A stretch of DNA of 64,000 bases from Kibdelosporangium banguiense. Its GTDB lineage: Bacteria > Actinomycetota > Actinomycetes > Mycobacteriales > Pseudonocardiaceae. Positions 53,922 to 61,454 of the stretch are shown piece by piece (positions within the stretch are counted from its first letter, which is position 1; every line of letters begins with the position of its first letter). The stretch is taken from positions 4,043,203 through 4,107,202 of the forward strand of contig NZ_JAGINW010000001.1 of NCBI RefSeq assembly GCF_017876405.1, in the 5' to 3' direction. A program made the translations under genes and the position numbers. Below the pieces are notes generated by a model that saw only the letters and a program-made list of their open reading frames with translations, was not told where the DNA came from and ran no database searches.

Positions 53922-54992
53922 GTGGATTCGCTGATGTCATTGGCCTGGATTGAACGCCGGAAACATTGGAGCCGGGCAACTCGCGTCACCGCGCTACTGG
54001 TCGTGGTCGGCTTGTCCGTGACCGCTACGCTCTACTTTGGACACGGTCGATCAGGTCCGGGAGCCCCGGCTTTGATCAACGCCTTCGCAATTCAGGACGC
54101 GGCTGTTCCGGCCGTGTCGGCGTACCGCTACGAACGGCTGGCCAATCCCGCCCGGACGGTGGTGCGAGACGACGCAGGTGTGGTGGTGGCCACCCTCACC
54201 GACGGCGCTCATACGGTCGTCCTCACCGGGCACAGCCGGACGTTCCGAGAACCGCGGACGACCCTGGCCACCGTCACCTCCAACGTTTGGGTGCGGCTCA
54301 TCGCACAAGAGTGGCGGGAGGGCGAGGAGCGGGCGGCCTGGTTTCGGCCGTGGCTGGATTCGGCTTTGGGCGACCGTAGCCCGGACGCTCTCGGCGTCGC
54401 CATGGAATACCTCGATGGCGCGCCGAGCGGGACGAACGAGAAGAACGTGCGCTTCCGTGGTGACGCGTCATCCGGTCGGGCCGAAGTGGACGATCAGACG
54501 GCGTCGGTGACCGCCGACTTCTACGAGTACCTCGGCATGCGGTGGACGTTTCCCGACGGGGTGCGCAGAAAACCCGCCGAGGGAACCTATGGCGCGGTCG
54601 ACTGCTCGGGCTTCCTGCGGCTGGTCTACGGCTACCGGCTCGGCTATCCACTGCTCGGTTCGAACACGCGCGGCGCCGGGTTGCCACGCAGTGCCCACGC
54701 GATGTACGAACTCGGTTCCGGTGTGCAGGTCATCCCTGACGATGGCGAGCGCACACAAGCGTACAACCTGCTGCAGCCTGGTGATCTCGTATTTTTCGAT
54801 CTCGACTCGGATGGCGGCAAGCAGATCGATTTCGCTGGTATTTATCTAGGGATGGACAGTGGTCATCATCATCGGTTCATTTCGAGCCGGCCGACGGCCG
54901 ACGGGCCTACGTTCGGCGATTTTGGCGGCGCCTCGATTCTCGACGGAGGTGGCCATTTCTCCAAAGTGTTTCGTGCTGCCAAGCGGATCTGA
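53922..54992 (+). CDS. NlpC/P60-like exported protein with altered active site
   Basis: The 356-residue protein has one N-terminal membrane helix (TALLVVVGLSVTATLYFG) and a C-terminal NlpC/P60-like domain. The catalytic Cys is in YGAVDCSGFLRLVYGY. The motif usually read as HVGIYLG is DFAGIYLG here, so the catalytic His is missing or displaced; a GHHHRFISS stretch follows. NlpC/P60 enzymes cut D-gamma-glutamyl bonds, which fits a gamma-PGA operon, but activity is uncertain. Start by GTG with AGGGAAG upstream; 12 bases after pgsC. Confidence 0.85.
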   Translation: MDSLMSLAWIERRKHWSRATRVTALLVVVGLSVTATLYFGHGRSGPGAPALINAFAIQDAAVPAVSAYRYERLANPARTVVRDDAGVVVATLTDGAHTVVLTGHSRTFREPRTTLATVTSNVWVRLIAQEWREGEERAAWFRPWLDSALGDRSPDALGVAMEYLDGAPSGTNEKNVRFRGDASSGRAEVDDQTASVTADFYEYLGMRWTFPDGVRRKPAEGTYGAVDCSGFLRLVYGYRLGYPLLGSNTRGAGLPRSAHAMYELGSGVQVIPDDGERTQAYNLLQPGDLVFFDLDSDGGKQIDFAGIYLGMDSGHHHRFISSRPTADGPTFGDFGGASILDGGGHFSKVFRAAKRI

Positions 54993-55167
54993 CCCTACCT
55001 CTGTAGGCCGTTTTCCTGGCCACTGCCCTCGCTGTGATCTCCTGGTACGGTAGTACGAGCGCCTTGTTTGGGCATATGCCTTACGGCTTCGGATTTGGGC
55101 GTTGGAGAATGTGTAACAGCTGCGGCGCCTGCCGTCGTAGGTGTTTGCGGAACTAAAGGGGTAGATC

Positions 55168-55950
55168 ATGATGTTCCGCCTTCTTGGACCATTGGATGTT
55201 TGCGGTCCGGATGGTGCGTCGCTGCCGATAACGCAACACAAGCAGCGGACCTTGCTCTCGCTGTTGCTGCTCACTCCTGGGAACTGGGTGAGCACTGATC
55301 TCATCCACGAGACGCTGTGGGTGAGTGATTCGCCACGGAACGCGTTCGGGAATATGAAGACGTATGTGTCACAACTGCGTCGAAAACTGATTGATGCCAA
55401 TGATCTCGAAAACCGGATCGAAAGTCGCGTTGGCGGATATCGAGTGTTCGCCGATCGGCACGAGCTCGACGTGTTCCTGTTCGAGGAAGCGGCGCGCAAG
55501 GGGCGAGAGGCGCTGCAGGACGGCGACCCCGGCAGGGCCATCGGACACCTCCAGGCCGCGCTCGACCTGTGGCGCGGTGAGCCCTTCGAGGAACTGCCGG
55601 TGGCCGTCAAGCAGACTGAGTCGACCAGGCTGGAGGAACATCGCTGGGCCGTTCGTGAGGACCTGATCGATGCCCACGTCGCACTCGGCCAGCATCATGT
55701 CGTTATTCCGACGCTGCGCGCGTTGACGATGGAGTATCCCACGCGAGAACACGTGTGGTACAGGTTGCTTGTCGCCTTGTGTCAGTCCGGGCGGCGCGCT
55801 GAGGCGCTGGCCGCTTACCAAACAGCATATCGGTTCCTTGCCGAGGAGCTCGGCATTGAGCCAGGCGCCGAACTGCGGCAACTGCACCAGCAGATGTTGA
55901 CCGGCGATTTGACCGGACCGTTCCTCCGAGACCTGCGTCAACGCCAGTAG
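55168..55950 (+). CDS. SARP-type regulator, short form
   Basis: The 260-residue protein has the winged helix (QHKQRTLLSLLLLTPGNWVS, MKTYVSQLRRKLIDAND, SRVGGYRV) and the activation domain ending AEELGIEPGAELRQLHQQML. It has no ATPase, unlike the AfsR-like protein at 31583. AAAGGGG precedes the ATG. Short SARPs are pathway-specific activators. Its neighbours are the gamma-PGA operon upstream and a broken lasso locus downstream, so it may once have controlled the lasso genes. Confidence 0.9.
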   Translation: MMFRLLGPLDVCGPDGASLPITQHKQRTLLSLLLLTPGNWVSTDLIHETLWVSDSPRNAFGNMKTYVSQLRRKLIDANDLENRIESRVGGYRVFADRHELDVFLFEEAARKGREALQDGDPGRAIGHLQAALDLWRGEPFEELPVAVKQTESTRLEEHRWAVREDLIDAHVALGQHHVVIPTLRALTMEYPTREHVWYRLLVALCQSGRRAEALAAYQTAYRFLAEELGIEPGAELRQLHQQMLTGDLTGPFLRDLRQRQ

Positions 55951-56292
55951 TGTCGCGCCTTACTTCCAGTGAGCCGGCAATGAACCATAGTCGGGTCAAC
56001 CAGAATGGTCGGCTGAACCGCTCGTCGTCCATCGAGCCGCATCTCTCGCCGGCTGGTCCGATTTGCCTTCGTCCGATGGGAGGACGCATGAACGGTACGT
56101 TATGACAGGCCAGTGCTTGTGGCTGCCGACTCGTGAAGCTTCGGCATTGAACTCGCGCATTGTGCCTCCGAATGAATCGCCGGCGAATCGCCTTCGCCAA
56201 GGCCACCGGATGTCGTATCAAGGGTCGTGGCCGAGATCGCCCTTGCCGGCTCCACAAGCATCATTGGTGAAAGGCAACAGGAACATAGTGAG
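55951..56292. other. Region between SARP gene and lasso cyclase fragment
   Basis: This stretch of 342 bases holds no gene I can support. A GGGAGGACGC site leads to an ATG at 56088 with only five codons (MNGTL), which looks like the broken start of a small gene. A lasso precursor would be expected here, but I could not find a convincing leader and core. Confidence 0.45.
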
Positions 56293-56583
56293 ATGATGAG
56301 CTTCCCCGCATCGGCGCCCAGTGCCTCACGGTTCATGGCCTTGCCTGGTTCCGATGCCTGCGGCAATGCCACCGTGATGGTGCGTCAGGACGCACCGCTG
56401 CCGGTACCCCACGGTTCGGGCCGGCCATGGCTGCCAGGTAACTGGTCAGCGGAGGTAATCCGTGTGGCCGAGGTGGGGAGATCGCGCGTGACGGTGATGG
56501 GGTACTGCCCCATCACCGTCACGCGTCTGACTTGCGTTGTCGGCATGGACAGGCTGCACGCCGGACAGTTGGAGCGACGATGA
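56293..56583 (+). pseudogene. N-terminal remnant of lasso-peptide cyclase
   Basis: The frame encodes 96 residues (MMSFPASAPSASRFMALPGS...). The stretch VPHGSGRPWLPGNWSAE, then SRVTVMGYCPITVTRLT, resembles the start of actinobacterial Asn-synthase-like lasso cyclases, where HASGRPWLVG-W and a short beta segment occur. The family is about 600 residues, so over 80 percent is gone; the end (DRLHAGQLERR) probably joins distant parts. Its stop overlaps the PqqD-like start (ATGA), as in an intact cluster. The likeness is from memory. Confidence 0.55.
56485..56525. repeat. Perfect 18-base inverted repeat with 5-base loop
   Basis: Positions 56485-56502 pair perfectly with 56508-56525. It lies inside the cyclase remnant, where one arm encodes RVTVMG and the other PITVTR, and ends 54 bases before the PqqD-like start. 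There is no T run. Confidence 0.85.
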
Positions 56584-56834
56584 CCAGGCTGCGCGGGCAT
56601 GTCGCCTTCGCTGAGACGGACTACGGAACAGCCTTGCTCGACGAGTTGAGTGGGGTGTACTGGCTCATCAGCTCGACTGGTGTGCTGGCATTGCGGGTGT
56701 TGCTCGACGGTGGCGACATCGACCAGGCGATCACCGAGGTGCTCGATCGCTACCTGGTGGATCGGGACACAGTGACCAGGGACGTGCACAACTTGCTGGC
56801 CCGGCTTCACGAAGCCGGGCTGGTGACCGCCTGA
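56580..56834 (+). CDS. PqqD-like lasso-peptide B1 (RRE) protein
   Basis: The 84-residue protein (MTRLRGHVAFAETDYGTALL, then GVYWLISSTGVLALRVLLDG and VHNLLARLHEAGLV) has the PqqD/RiPP-recognition-element fold seen in lasso B1 proteins. These bind the precursor leader and bring it to the protease. It appears intact and starts by ATGA overlap with the cyclase remnant. No B2 protease and no precursor are visible, so the protein probably has no partner here. Confidence 0.8.
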   Translation: MTRLRGHVAFAETDYGTALLDELSGVYWLISSTGVLALRVLLDGGDIDQAITEVLDRYLVDRDTVTRDVHNLLARLHEAGLVTA

Positions 56835-57001
56835 GCGGAACCCCGGCGGCGCCCGCCGCCGGACTGATCCAGCCGATGCTCGTGCGGCAGGTGATCGATG
56901 CCGCCCGGACCGGCGTCATCGCCAGGTGGGTGGCTGGAACGCGCGCTGGTCGAGGATCTCGTCATCCCAACCGATTCCAAGAAAGTACTTACCCTGCATA
57001 G
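56831..57001 (+). pseudogene. ABC-exporter membrane fragment
   Basis: Right after the PqqD-like gene a frame reads AAGLIQPMLVRQVIDAARTG, a pattern typical of the first membrane helices of ABC exporters, including lasso D proteins. The similarity stops after about 25 residues and the frame ends at 57001. No ATPase domain follows. It fits a deleted lasso exporter. Confidence 0.45.
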
Positions 57002-57017
57002 CGCACTGGACAACGAC

Positions 57018-57038
57018 CCTGACGACTGCCGAAGGTGG
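57018..57038 (+). repeat. 21-base sequence shared with 48645-48665, copy 2
   Basis: This is an exact copy of the 21 bases found after the secreted gene at 48197. Here it lies between the ABC fragment and the minus-strand secreted gene. The flanking CAACG is also partly shared. Confidence 0.6.
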
Positions 57039-57124
57039 CCGGAAGGGCACACTCGGGACGATGCCACCTCCAGCAGCCGCCACGAACACCGCCGCGAGGG
57101 GCTACCGGATCTCCCCCAACTCCG

Positions 57125-57967
57125 TTAGGCGGTGCTGTGGATCGTGACGTTGCGCAGCGTCGCCTCGCCGCCGTGCACGTCGGCGTTACAGACGTTGATC
57201 TGGATGACCCGGCCCTTGCCATCCGTGACGTTGAAACAGTGGATGGTCGCGTTCGCGTCGCCACCCCGGACTTCGATGGTGATACCACGCCGGGTCGAGG
57301 AAGTGCCGTCCGGGTTGTGTATGACGACATCCACGCCCCGCATGCTCCAGGCCGCACCCGCTCCCGTGCCGCCGCAGTCGTCCCGCTGGTTCAGCGGATC
57401 CGAGACGATGTTGGCGCAGAACGCGTCAGCGGTCCCGTTACCGGCAGGCAAGGCCATGCCGGTCACCGATCGCGAACTGATGCTGCCATCGCTGTGGTGG
57501 TTGACGAGCTTGACGTTCTCAAGCAACAGCTGTCCGCCGTGAGCGATCGCCCAGCATTTGTTGAGCTGCCTTCCGCCAGGGTCGGGCGGACGGTGATCGT
57601 TGCAGTTCGCCTGGGCGACGCCGGGAGCTTTGTTCGTGCCGAACGCGGCGAGCACGGCGTCGTCGCCGCTCGCCGGTGCGGCGCTGCGGACATAGATGTC
57701 CACGTTCTCCAGAACCACGTTTCCTGCGACGGCCCTGGCGGTGCATTTGGTGCGCTGTATCGCGATGCCACGTTGACGCGCCAGATCCTGTGCTGCGGCG
57801 ACGTTGCCGCAAACCATGGCGCTCGAGGCGTCGCCGCCAACGATCCGGATATCCGCGTCGCCGGCCGCAGCGGGTGCGGCCGTGGACAATCCGGCGCCGA
57901 GCACGGCGGAAACCACGAGCACGACGAGCGCCGCACGGGCGGGACGACGAGATCTGTGATCGCTCAT
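57125..57967 (-). CDS. Secreted protein with GGDA-type beta repeats
   Basis: The 280-residue protein has a signal peptide (ALVVLVVSAVLGAGLSTAAP) and a mature part built from degenerate repeats: IRIVGGDASSAMVCGN, GNVVLENVDIYV, GGQLLLENVKLVNHH, EVRGGDANATIHCFNV and GGEATLRNVTIHS. Each unit places a glycine turn before an L-x-N-V-x-I strand, suggesting a beta-solenoid. Seven or so cysteines fit an exported protein. The start at 57967 overlaps the previous stop by four bases. The same repeat occurs in the protein at 59030. Function unknown. Confidence 0.75.
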   Translation of the reverse strand: MSDHRSRRPARAALVVLVVSAVLGAGLSTAAPAAAGDADIRIVGGDASSAMVCGNVAAAQDLARQRGIAIQRTKCTARAVAGNVVLENVDIYVRSAAPASGDDAVLAAFGTNKAPGVAQANCNDHRPPDPGGRQLNKCWAIAHGGQLLLENVKLVNHHSDGSISSRSVTGMALPAGNGTADAFCANIVSDPLNQRDDCGGTGAGAAWSMRGVDVVIHNPDGTSSTRRGITIEVRGGDANATIHCFNVTDGKGRVIQINVCNADVHGGEATLRNVTIHSTA

Positions 57968-58452
57968 GGCAGTCCGGCTCCTTCGCTGGCTGTCCAACCG
58001 GATGGGTCTTGGCCGTGGATCTCCATTGCGGCGCCCGTGGTGAGGTCTTCCAGTGCGACGAAGAACAGCCGGCTGGCCGCCAAGGTGCAGTCCAATCCTT
58101 GTGCTGCCGGGATTCTCACCGACAAGTCGAGGACACGCACACCGTCGACCGATCCGTCGTTCGCTGCTGTGTAGTCGGAAACGTCTTTCACCGTCCCGGT
58201 GGCGCGCACGGACATCACGACGGTGCCGGCCTTCTTGCACACCGCGTCGACCACGCCCCTCGCCGTCACCGAGATCGTCGTCGCCACGCCAGGCTGAAGA
58301 CCAGTTTCCCGGAAGCTCACCGTGAGAACATCACCTTTCCAGCCGGCATGGGCATCGACAAAGCCGGTCGAGGCGTGGGCCTGGCCGGTCGTCGTGAACG
58401 CGGCGAGCACAATCACGGCCGGGACCAGCCGCCGCAACCGTGACATGAGCAT
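57964..58452 (-). CDS. Small secreted beta-rich protein
   Basis: The protein has 162 residues, starting at 58452 (MLMSRLRRLVPAVIVLAAFT) with AAAGGAGG upstream. After the signal peptide (to GQAHAS) comes a beta-rich domain with two cysteines (DAVCKKAG, LDCTLA). The family is unknown to me. It is translationally coupled to the GGDA-repeat protein downstream (ATGA overlap) and lies 26 bases after the RTX-like gene, so the three form a secreted-protein operon. Confidence 0.72.
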   Translation of the reverse strand: MLMSRLRRLVPAVIVLAAFTTTGQAHASTGFVDAHAGWKGDVLTVSFRETGLQPGVATTISVTARGVVDAVCKKAGTVVMSVRATGTVKDVSDYTAANDGSVDGVRVLDLSVRIPAAQGLDCTLAASRLFFVALEDLTTGAAMEIHGQDPSGWTASEGAGLP

Positions 58453-58478
58453 TGTTCTTCCTCCTTTCGCCCGAGGAT

Positions 58479-58907
58479 TCATCTGACCGCTGGTCCCCGC
58501 TCATGGTTCGGGAGCGTGATCACGCGTTCGCAATCGACGAACTCTGTCCCTCCTGTTCCGATACAGTGGTCGGTACCGTCACCCCCGCCTTCGAAGCCGA
58601 TGCCGCTGGTGTCCAGGAGCACGTCGTCGCCGTCGTCGCCAAGGAGTTCGTCGTTGCCGGGCCCACCGACGAGGATGTCCCGGCCGGGTCCGCCGATGAG
58701 CACGTCGTTGCCATCACGGCCGAGCAGCACATCGTTGCCCGCGAGACCACAGATGATGTCGTCGCCCGGTGTGCCGCGCAGGTAGTCGTTGCCTGCTGTG
58801 CCGAGGATCGTGCACTTCGCCGGCGGGTTCGATGGCCCGGCAGTTGCTGGAAGCAAGCCCGATGAGGCGACAACAACGGCCAAGAGTTGTGCTGTCAGTG
58901 TTGTCAT
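58479..58907 (-). CDS. Short secreted RTX-type calcium-binding protein
   Basis: The 142-residue protein has a signal peptide and then five or six RTX nonapeptide repeats (GTAGNDYLRGTPGDDIICG, GNDVLLGRDGNDVLIGG, GRDILVGGPGNDELLGD, GDDVLLD). These bind calcium and fold as a parallel beta-roll. There is no catalytic domain. A Cys pair (HCIGTGGTEFVDCE) closes the end. AAAGGTGAT precedes the ATG. It heads the three-gene operon of repeat-rich secreted proteins. Confidence 0.88.
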   Translation of the reverse strand: MTTLTAQLLAVVVASSGLLPATAGPSNPPAKCTILGTAGNDYLRGTPGDDIICGLAGNDVLLGRDGNDVLIGGPGRDILVGGPGNDELLGDDGDDVLLDTSGIGFEGGGDGTDHCIGTGGTEFVDCERVITLPNHERGPAVR

Positions 58908-58930
58908 GTCATCACCTTTGTTCGTTCGGT

Positions 58931-58971
58931 GTGGCCTGCGAGCCCTCTCGCCAGACGAACTCGCAGGCCAC
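58931..58971 (-). terminator. Terminator after GGDA-repeat gene copy A
   Basis: Positions 58931-58942 and 58960-58971 form a perfect 12-base inverted repeat, about 60 bases downstream of the stop at 59030 on the minus strand. A homologous hairpin follows the pseudogene copy at 59770. Confidence 0.68.
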
Positions 58972-59029
58972 AGTGGACAGGAGCAGGGGTGGTGGCTGGA
59001 CGGTGCGCCGCCCAGTCCCGCTGCCTGTC

Positions 59030-59530
59030 CTAGCCGCCGAGCTGGATGATGACGATGTCGACGTTGTTCAGCTTGACGCTGCCTCCCTGCGCGTCCGCGG
59101 CGTTCTTGCAGGCGTCGACTTGTGCCGGCGTCGCGGTGCCCTGCAGGTAGTTCACACAGCCGGCGACCGCGGTGGCGTCACCGCCGGAGATCGCGATTTT
59201 GACGTTGTTGTGCGTCGTGCGTCCGTTGCCCTCCTGGTCGACGAACAATGAGACTTGCGCCAGCTCGACCGAGCCTCCGGCGGCACTGGCGAAGTTCTTG
59301 CATGCGTTGGACTGGGGTATCTTGTTCCTTTTCGCGCTCGCCTTCGCGTAGTTGACGCAGCCGCTGAAAGCGGCGGCGTTGCCTCCGTGAATATCGATTT
59401 TCACGTCGTTGAAGGTTCCGCTCTGGGTCGCGCTCGCTGGGTTGGATAAGCCCATCGCGAATACTGCTGCTACTGCGATGGCGGCACCGCGTCCGGCGCG
59501 GCCCATGTTTCGATTCATGACGTGTCCCAT
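59030..59530 (-). CDS. Secreted two-repeat GGDA-type protein, copy A
   Basis: The 166-residue protein starts at 59530 (MGHVMNRNMGRAGRGAAIAV); the ATG at 59518 is an alternative. After the signal (to PASAT) two repeats follow. The first runs from DVKIDIHGGNAAAFSGCVNY through SNACKNFASAAGGSVELAQV. The second runs from NVKIAISGGDATAVAGCVNY through VDACKNAADAQGGSVKLNNV. Each has a GGxA turn, GCVNY and ACKN with paired cysteines, and GGSVxL. The same motif family is seen at 57125. It is probably a secreted beta-solenoid-like or chaplin-like surface protein; this is a guess. Confidence 0.78.
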   Translation of the reverse strand: MGHVMNRNMGRAGRGAAIAVAAVFAMGLSNPASATQSGTFNDVKIDIHGGNAAAFSGCVNYAKASAKRNKIPQSNACKNFASAAGGSVELAQVSLFVDQEGNGRTTHNNVKIAISGGDATAVAGCVNYLQGTATPAQVDACKNAADAQGGSVKLNNVDIVIIQLGG

Positions 59531-59769
59531 AGGAAATGACCTTCTCTCTGGAGAGAATCAACAATCATCGTAGAATTACGAATTCCCTGAAATCTGCGAT
59601 GACCGCCCTGGCGGCCATCACCTTCCCGGCATCTCGCGGTTGACTTCCGCGTTCTACACCTTTTACCTGATGGTCGGCCTTCGGTAATGTCGAACGGTGG
59701 CGCAACGTGTCGGTGACGACAACTTGCCACGTATGTCGTGCCTCGGCCTGGAGGGGATAACTGGACAGC

Positions 59770-59814
59770 GTGGCCTGTGAGCCTCCTCTCCCCATAGGAG
59801 GGCTCACAGGCCAC
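59770..59814 (-). terminator. Terminator after pseudogene copy B
   Basis: Positions 59770-59783 and 59801-59814 form a perfect 14-base inverted repeat, with the stem extending inward after a one-base bulge. It lies downstream of copy B on the minus strand and matches the hairpin after copy A. Confidence 0.75.
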
Positions 59815-59876
59815 ATGGAGACGGGGCAGCCATGGAGAACAGGGCGCTGGGGTCCGCCCGCCTTGTGCTGCCCGTC

Positions 59877-60053
59877 TTAGCCGCAACCGCCGAAGGTGAC
59901 GGTGCCGCCCCCCGTGGATGTCGATTTTCACGTCGTTGGAAGATTCCGCTCTGGTCACGGAGGCCGGGGTGATAAGCCCAGTGTGAACGCTGCGGCCAAT
60001 AAGAGGCCGCCGCGTTCAGTGCGGCTCATGATTCGACTCGTGAGATGCCTCAC
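59877..60053 (-). pseudogene. GGDA-type protein, copy B, frameshifted and deleted
   Basis: The minus-strand frame starts at GTG 60053 and reads a signal-like region (SRTERGGLLLAAAFTLGLSP) before stopping. After a frameshift the copy A match resumes (SNDVKIDIHGG). A run of six G then joins this to GGTVTFGGCG and a stop. Compared with copy A both cysteine repeats are lost, and at least two frame changes are present. It is dead, while its upstream region is well kept. Confidence 0.78.
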
Positions 60054-60626
60054 CGAAATGGCCCAACTCTCTGTGGAGAATCAACGAAACAACAATCGTT
60101 GTGAAATGGCGAACGAAATCGCCCTGTATGTCGTGACCGCCTCGGCGGCCACCACCTGCCCGTCGTCTTGCGGTTTACTTTCCGCGTTCCACACCTTTAC
60201 CCGACGGCCGGCCGTCGGCAATATCGCGCGGTGGCGTAAAATGCCAGTGACGACAACTTGCCAAAGCGCGTCACACACCCACTGATGGCTCCTGGTCGGG
60301 TGCCGAGGGACGTGGAATGTGCAGCCGCACGGGTACAGCCGGACTCCCCGGAACGGATGTCGGCGAGGTCACTGGTCTGGCGAGATATCCGCGGTCGTAT
60401 CCGTCTTGGAGGAATGCCGGGTCCTCCGCTGGTGTGACAGTCCGTTGGCGGATAGGCGTGTTTGTCCGGTATTCGCCTCCGCTATGTGTTGCGGGCAGCC
60501 GATGCGAGGGCCATCGTGGCACTCCTTCACGCGAACTTCACCAGGCGAGGAGAGTCATGCCTATCAGGCCACCGGCATCCGGACGCCTCGCGGGTCGGCC
60601 GCGGTCATCATCTACCGTCTCCACGC
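60054..60626. other. Intergenic region before acyltransferase
   Basis: This stretch of 573 bases holds no gene I can support. The first 230 bases are the duplicated upstream segment of copy B. The rest has only short arginine-rich frames, so it probably contains the promoter for the acyltransferase gene. Confidence 0.5.
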
Positions 60627-61394
60627 ATGACGTCGATGTGGGGCTCGCCTGTAGCTGCGCGGGCGCGAGGCTGGTGGCGGGTGCGGCGGGATCCGGGCCA
60701 GGCCAAGTTCCTGACCATGGACTCGCTGCGGTGGGTGTTGCGCAACCGGGCCTACTCGCCGTGGTATCTGGTCAGGTACTGGCGGCTGCTGAAGTTCCGG
60801 CTGGCGAACCCGCACATCATCCTGCGGGGCATGGTGTTTCTCGGTAAGAACGTCGAGATCCACTGCCGGCCTGGCTTTGGCCGCATGGAGATCGGCCGGT
60901 GGGTGCACATCGGGGATGGCAACGCCATCCGGTGTCACGAGGGGTCGCTGCGGATCGGTGACAAGGCGGTGTTCGGCCGTGCGAACGTGGTGAACTGTTA
61001 CCTGGATATCGAGTTCGGCGACGCCTCGCTGGTCGCGGACTGGGTGTACATCTGCGACTTCGACCATGTCACCGACGACATCCACCAGCCGATCAAGGAC
61101 CAGGGCATTGTCAAGGCACCGGTGCGGATCGGCCCGGACACCTGGATCGGCACCAAGGTCTCGGTGTTGCGTGGCACCAGGATCGGCCGCGGCTGCGTAT
61201 TGGGCGCGCATTCCGTGGTGCGTGGGGATATCCCGGACTACGCGATCGCTGTGGGTACGCCGGCGAAGGTCGTGCGTGACCGGCTGGCTGATTACGAGGC
61301 CAAGGCTGAGCGGCGGACTGCGATCGCGGACATGGACCGCAAGGCGCGCGAAGCGGTCCGCAAGATCCTTGAGGACTCCGGTGGTGACCACTGA
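60627..61394 (+). CDS. Hexapeptide-repeat (LbH) acyltransferase
   Basis: The 255-residue protein starts at 60627 (MTSMWGSPVAARARGWWRVR). It has an amphipathic N-terminus (YSPWYLVRYWRLLKFRL), then left-handed beta-helix turns (VHIGDGNAIRC, LRIGDKAVFG, VRIGPDTWIGTKVSVLRG, IGRGCVLGAHSVVRGDI) and YAIAVGTPAKVVRDR at the end, as in sugar and polysaccharide O-acetyltransferases. This close type is widespread in actinobacteria. It probably acetylates a cell-surface glycan or lipid precursor. The longer frame to 60462 was rejected as non-coding. Confidence 0.87.
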   Translation: MTSMWGSPVAARARGWWRVRRDPGQAKFLTMDSLRWVLRNRAYSPWYLVRYWRLLKFRLANPHIILRGMVFLGKNVEIHCRPGFGRMEIGRWVHIGDGNAIRCHEGSLRIGDKAVFGRANVVNCYLDIEFGDASLVADWVYICDFDHVTDDIHQPIKDQGIVKAPVRIGPDTWIGTKVSVLRGTRIGRGCVLGAHSVVRGDIPDYAIAVGTPAKVVRDRLADYEAKAERRTAIADMDRKAREAVRKILEDSGGDH

Positions 61395-61454
61395 TCGTCC
61401 CGGACCTCAGCGACCCGAGCGATAGCTGGTCGTGACCTGTGAGGAGTGATATTC

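Larger units (their letters stand above)
58931..60285 (-). repeat. Segmental duplication: gene copy A and pseudogene copy B
   Basis: Copy A (58931 to about 59765) and copy B (59770 to about 60285) share, in the same order, a terminator hairpin, a 3' segment, the signal-peptide region, the ACGTGAAAATCGA stretch, and about 230 bases of upstream DNA containing GTGACGACAACTTGCCA. Copy B is about 310 bases shorter because most of the coding repeats are lost. Confidence 0.83.

Noticed and set aside
59565..60278. Two similar minus-strand short frames (59565-59816 and 60081-60278)
   Set aside because: They resemble each other only because the DNA is duplicated. They lie in upstream regions, lack ribosome sites, and one overlaps a terminator.
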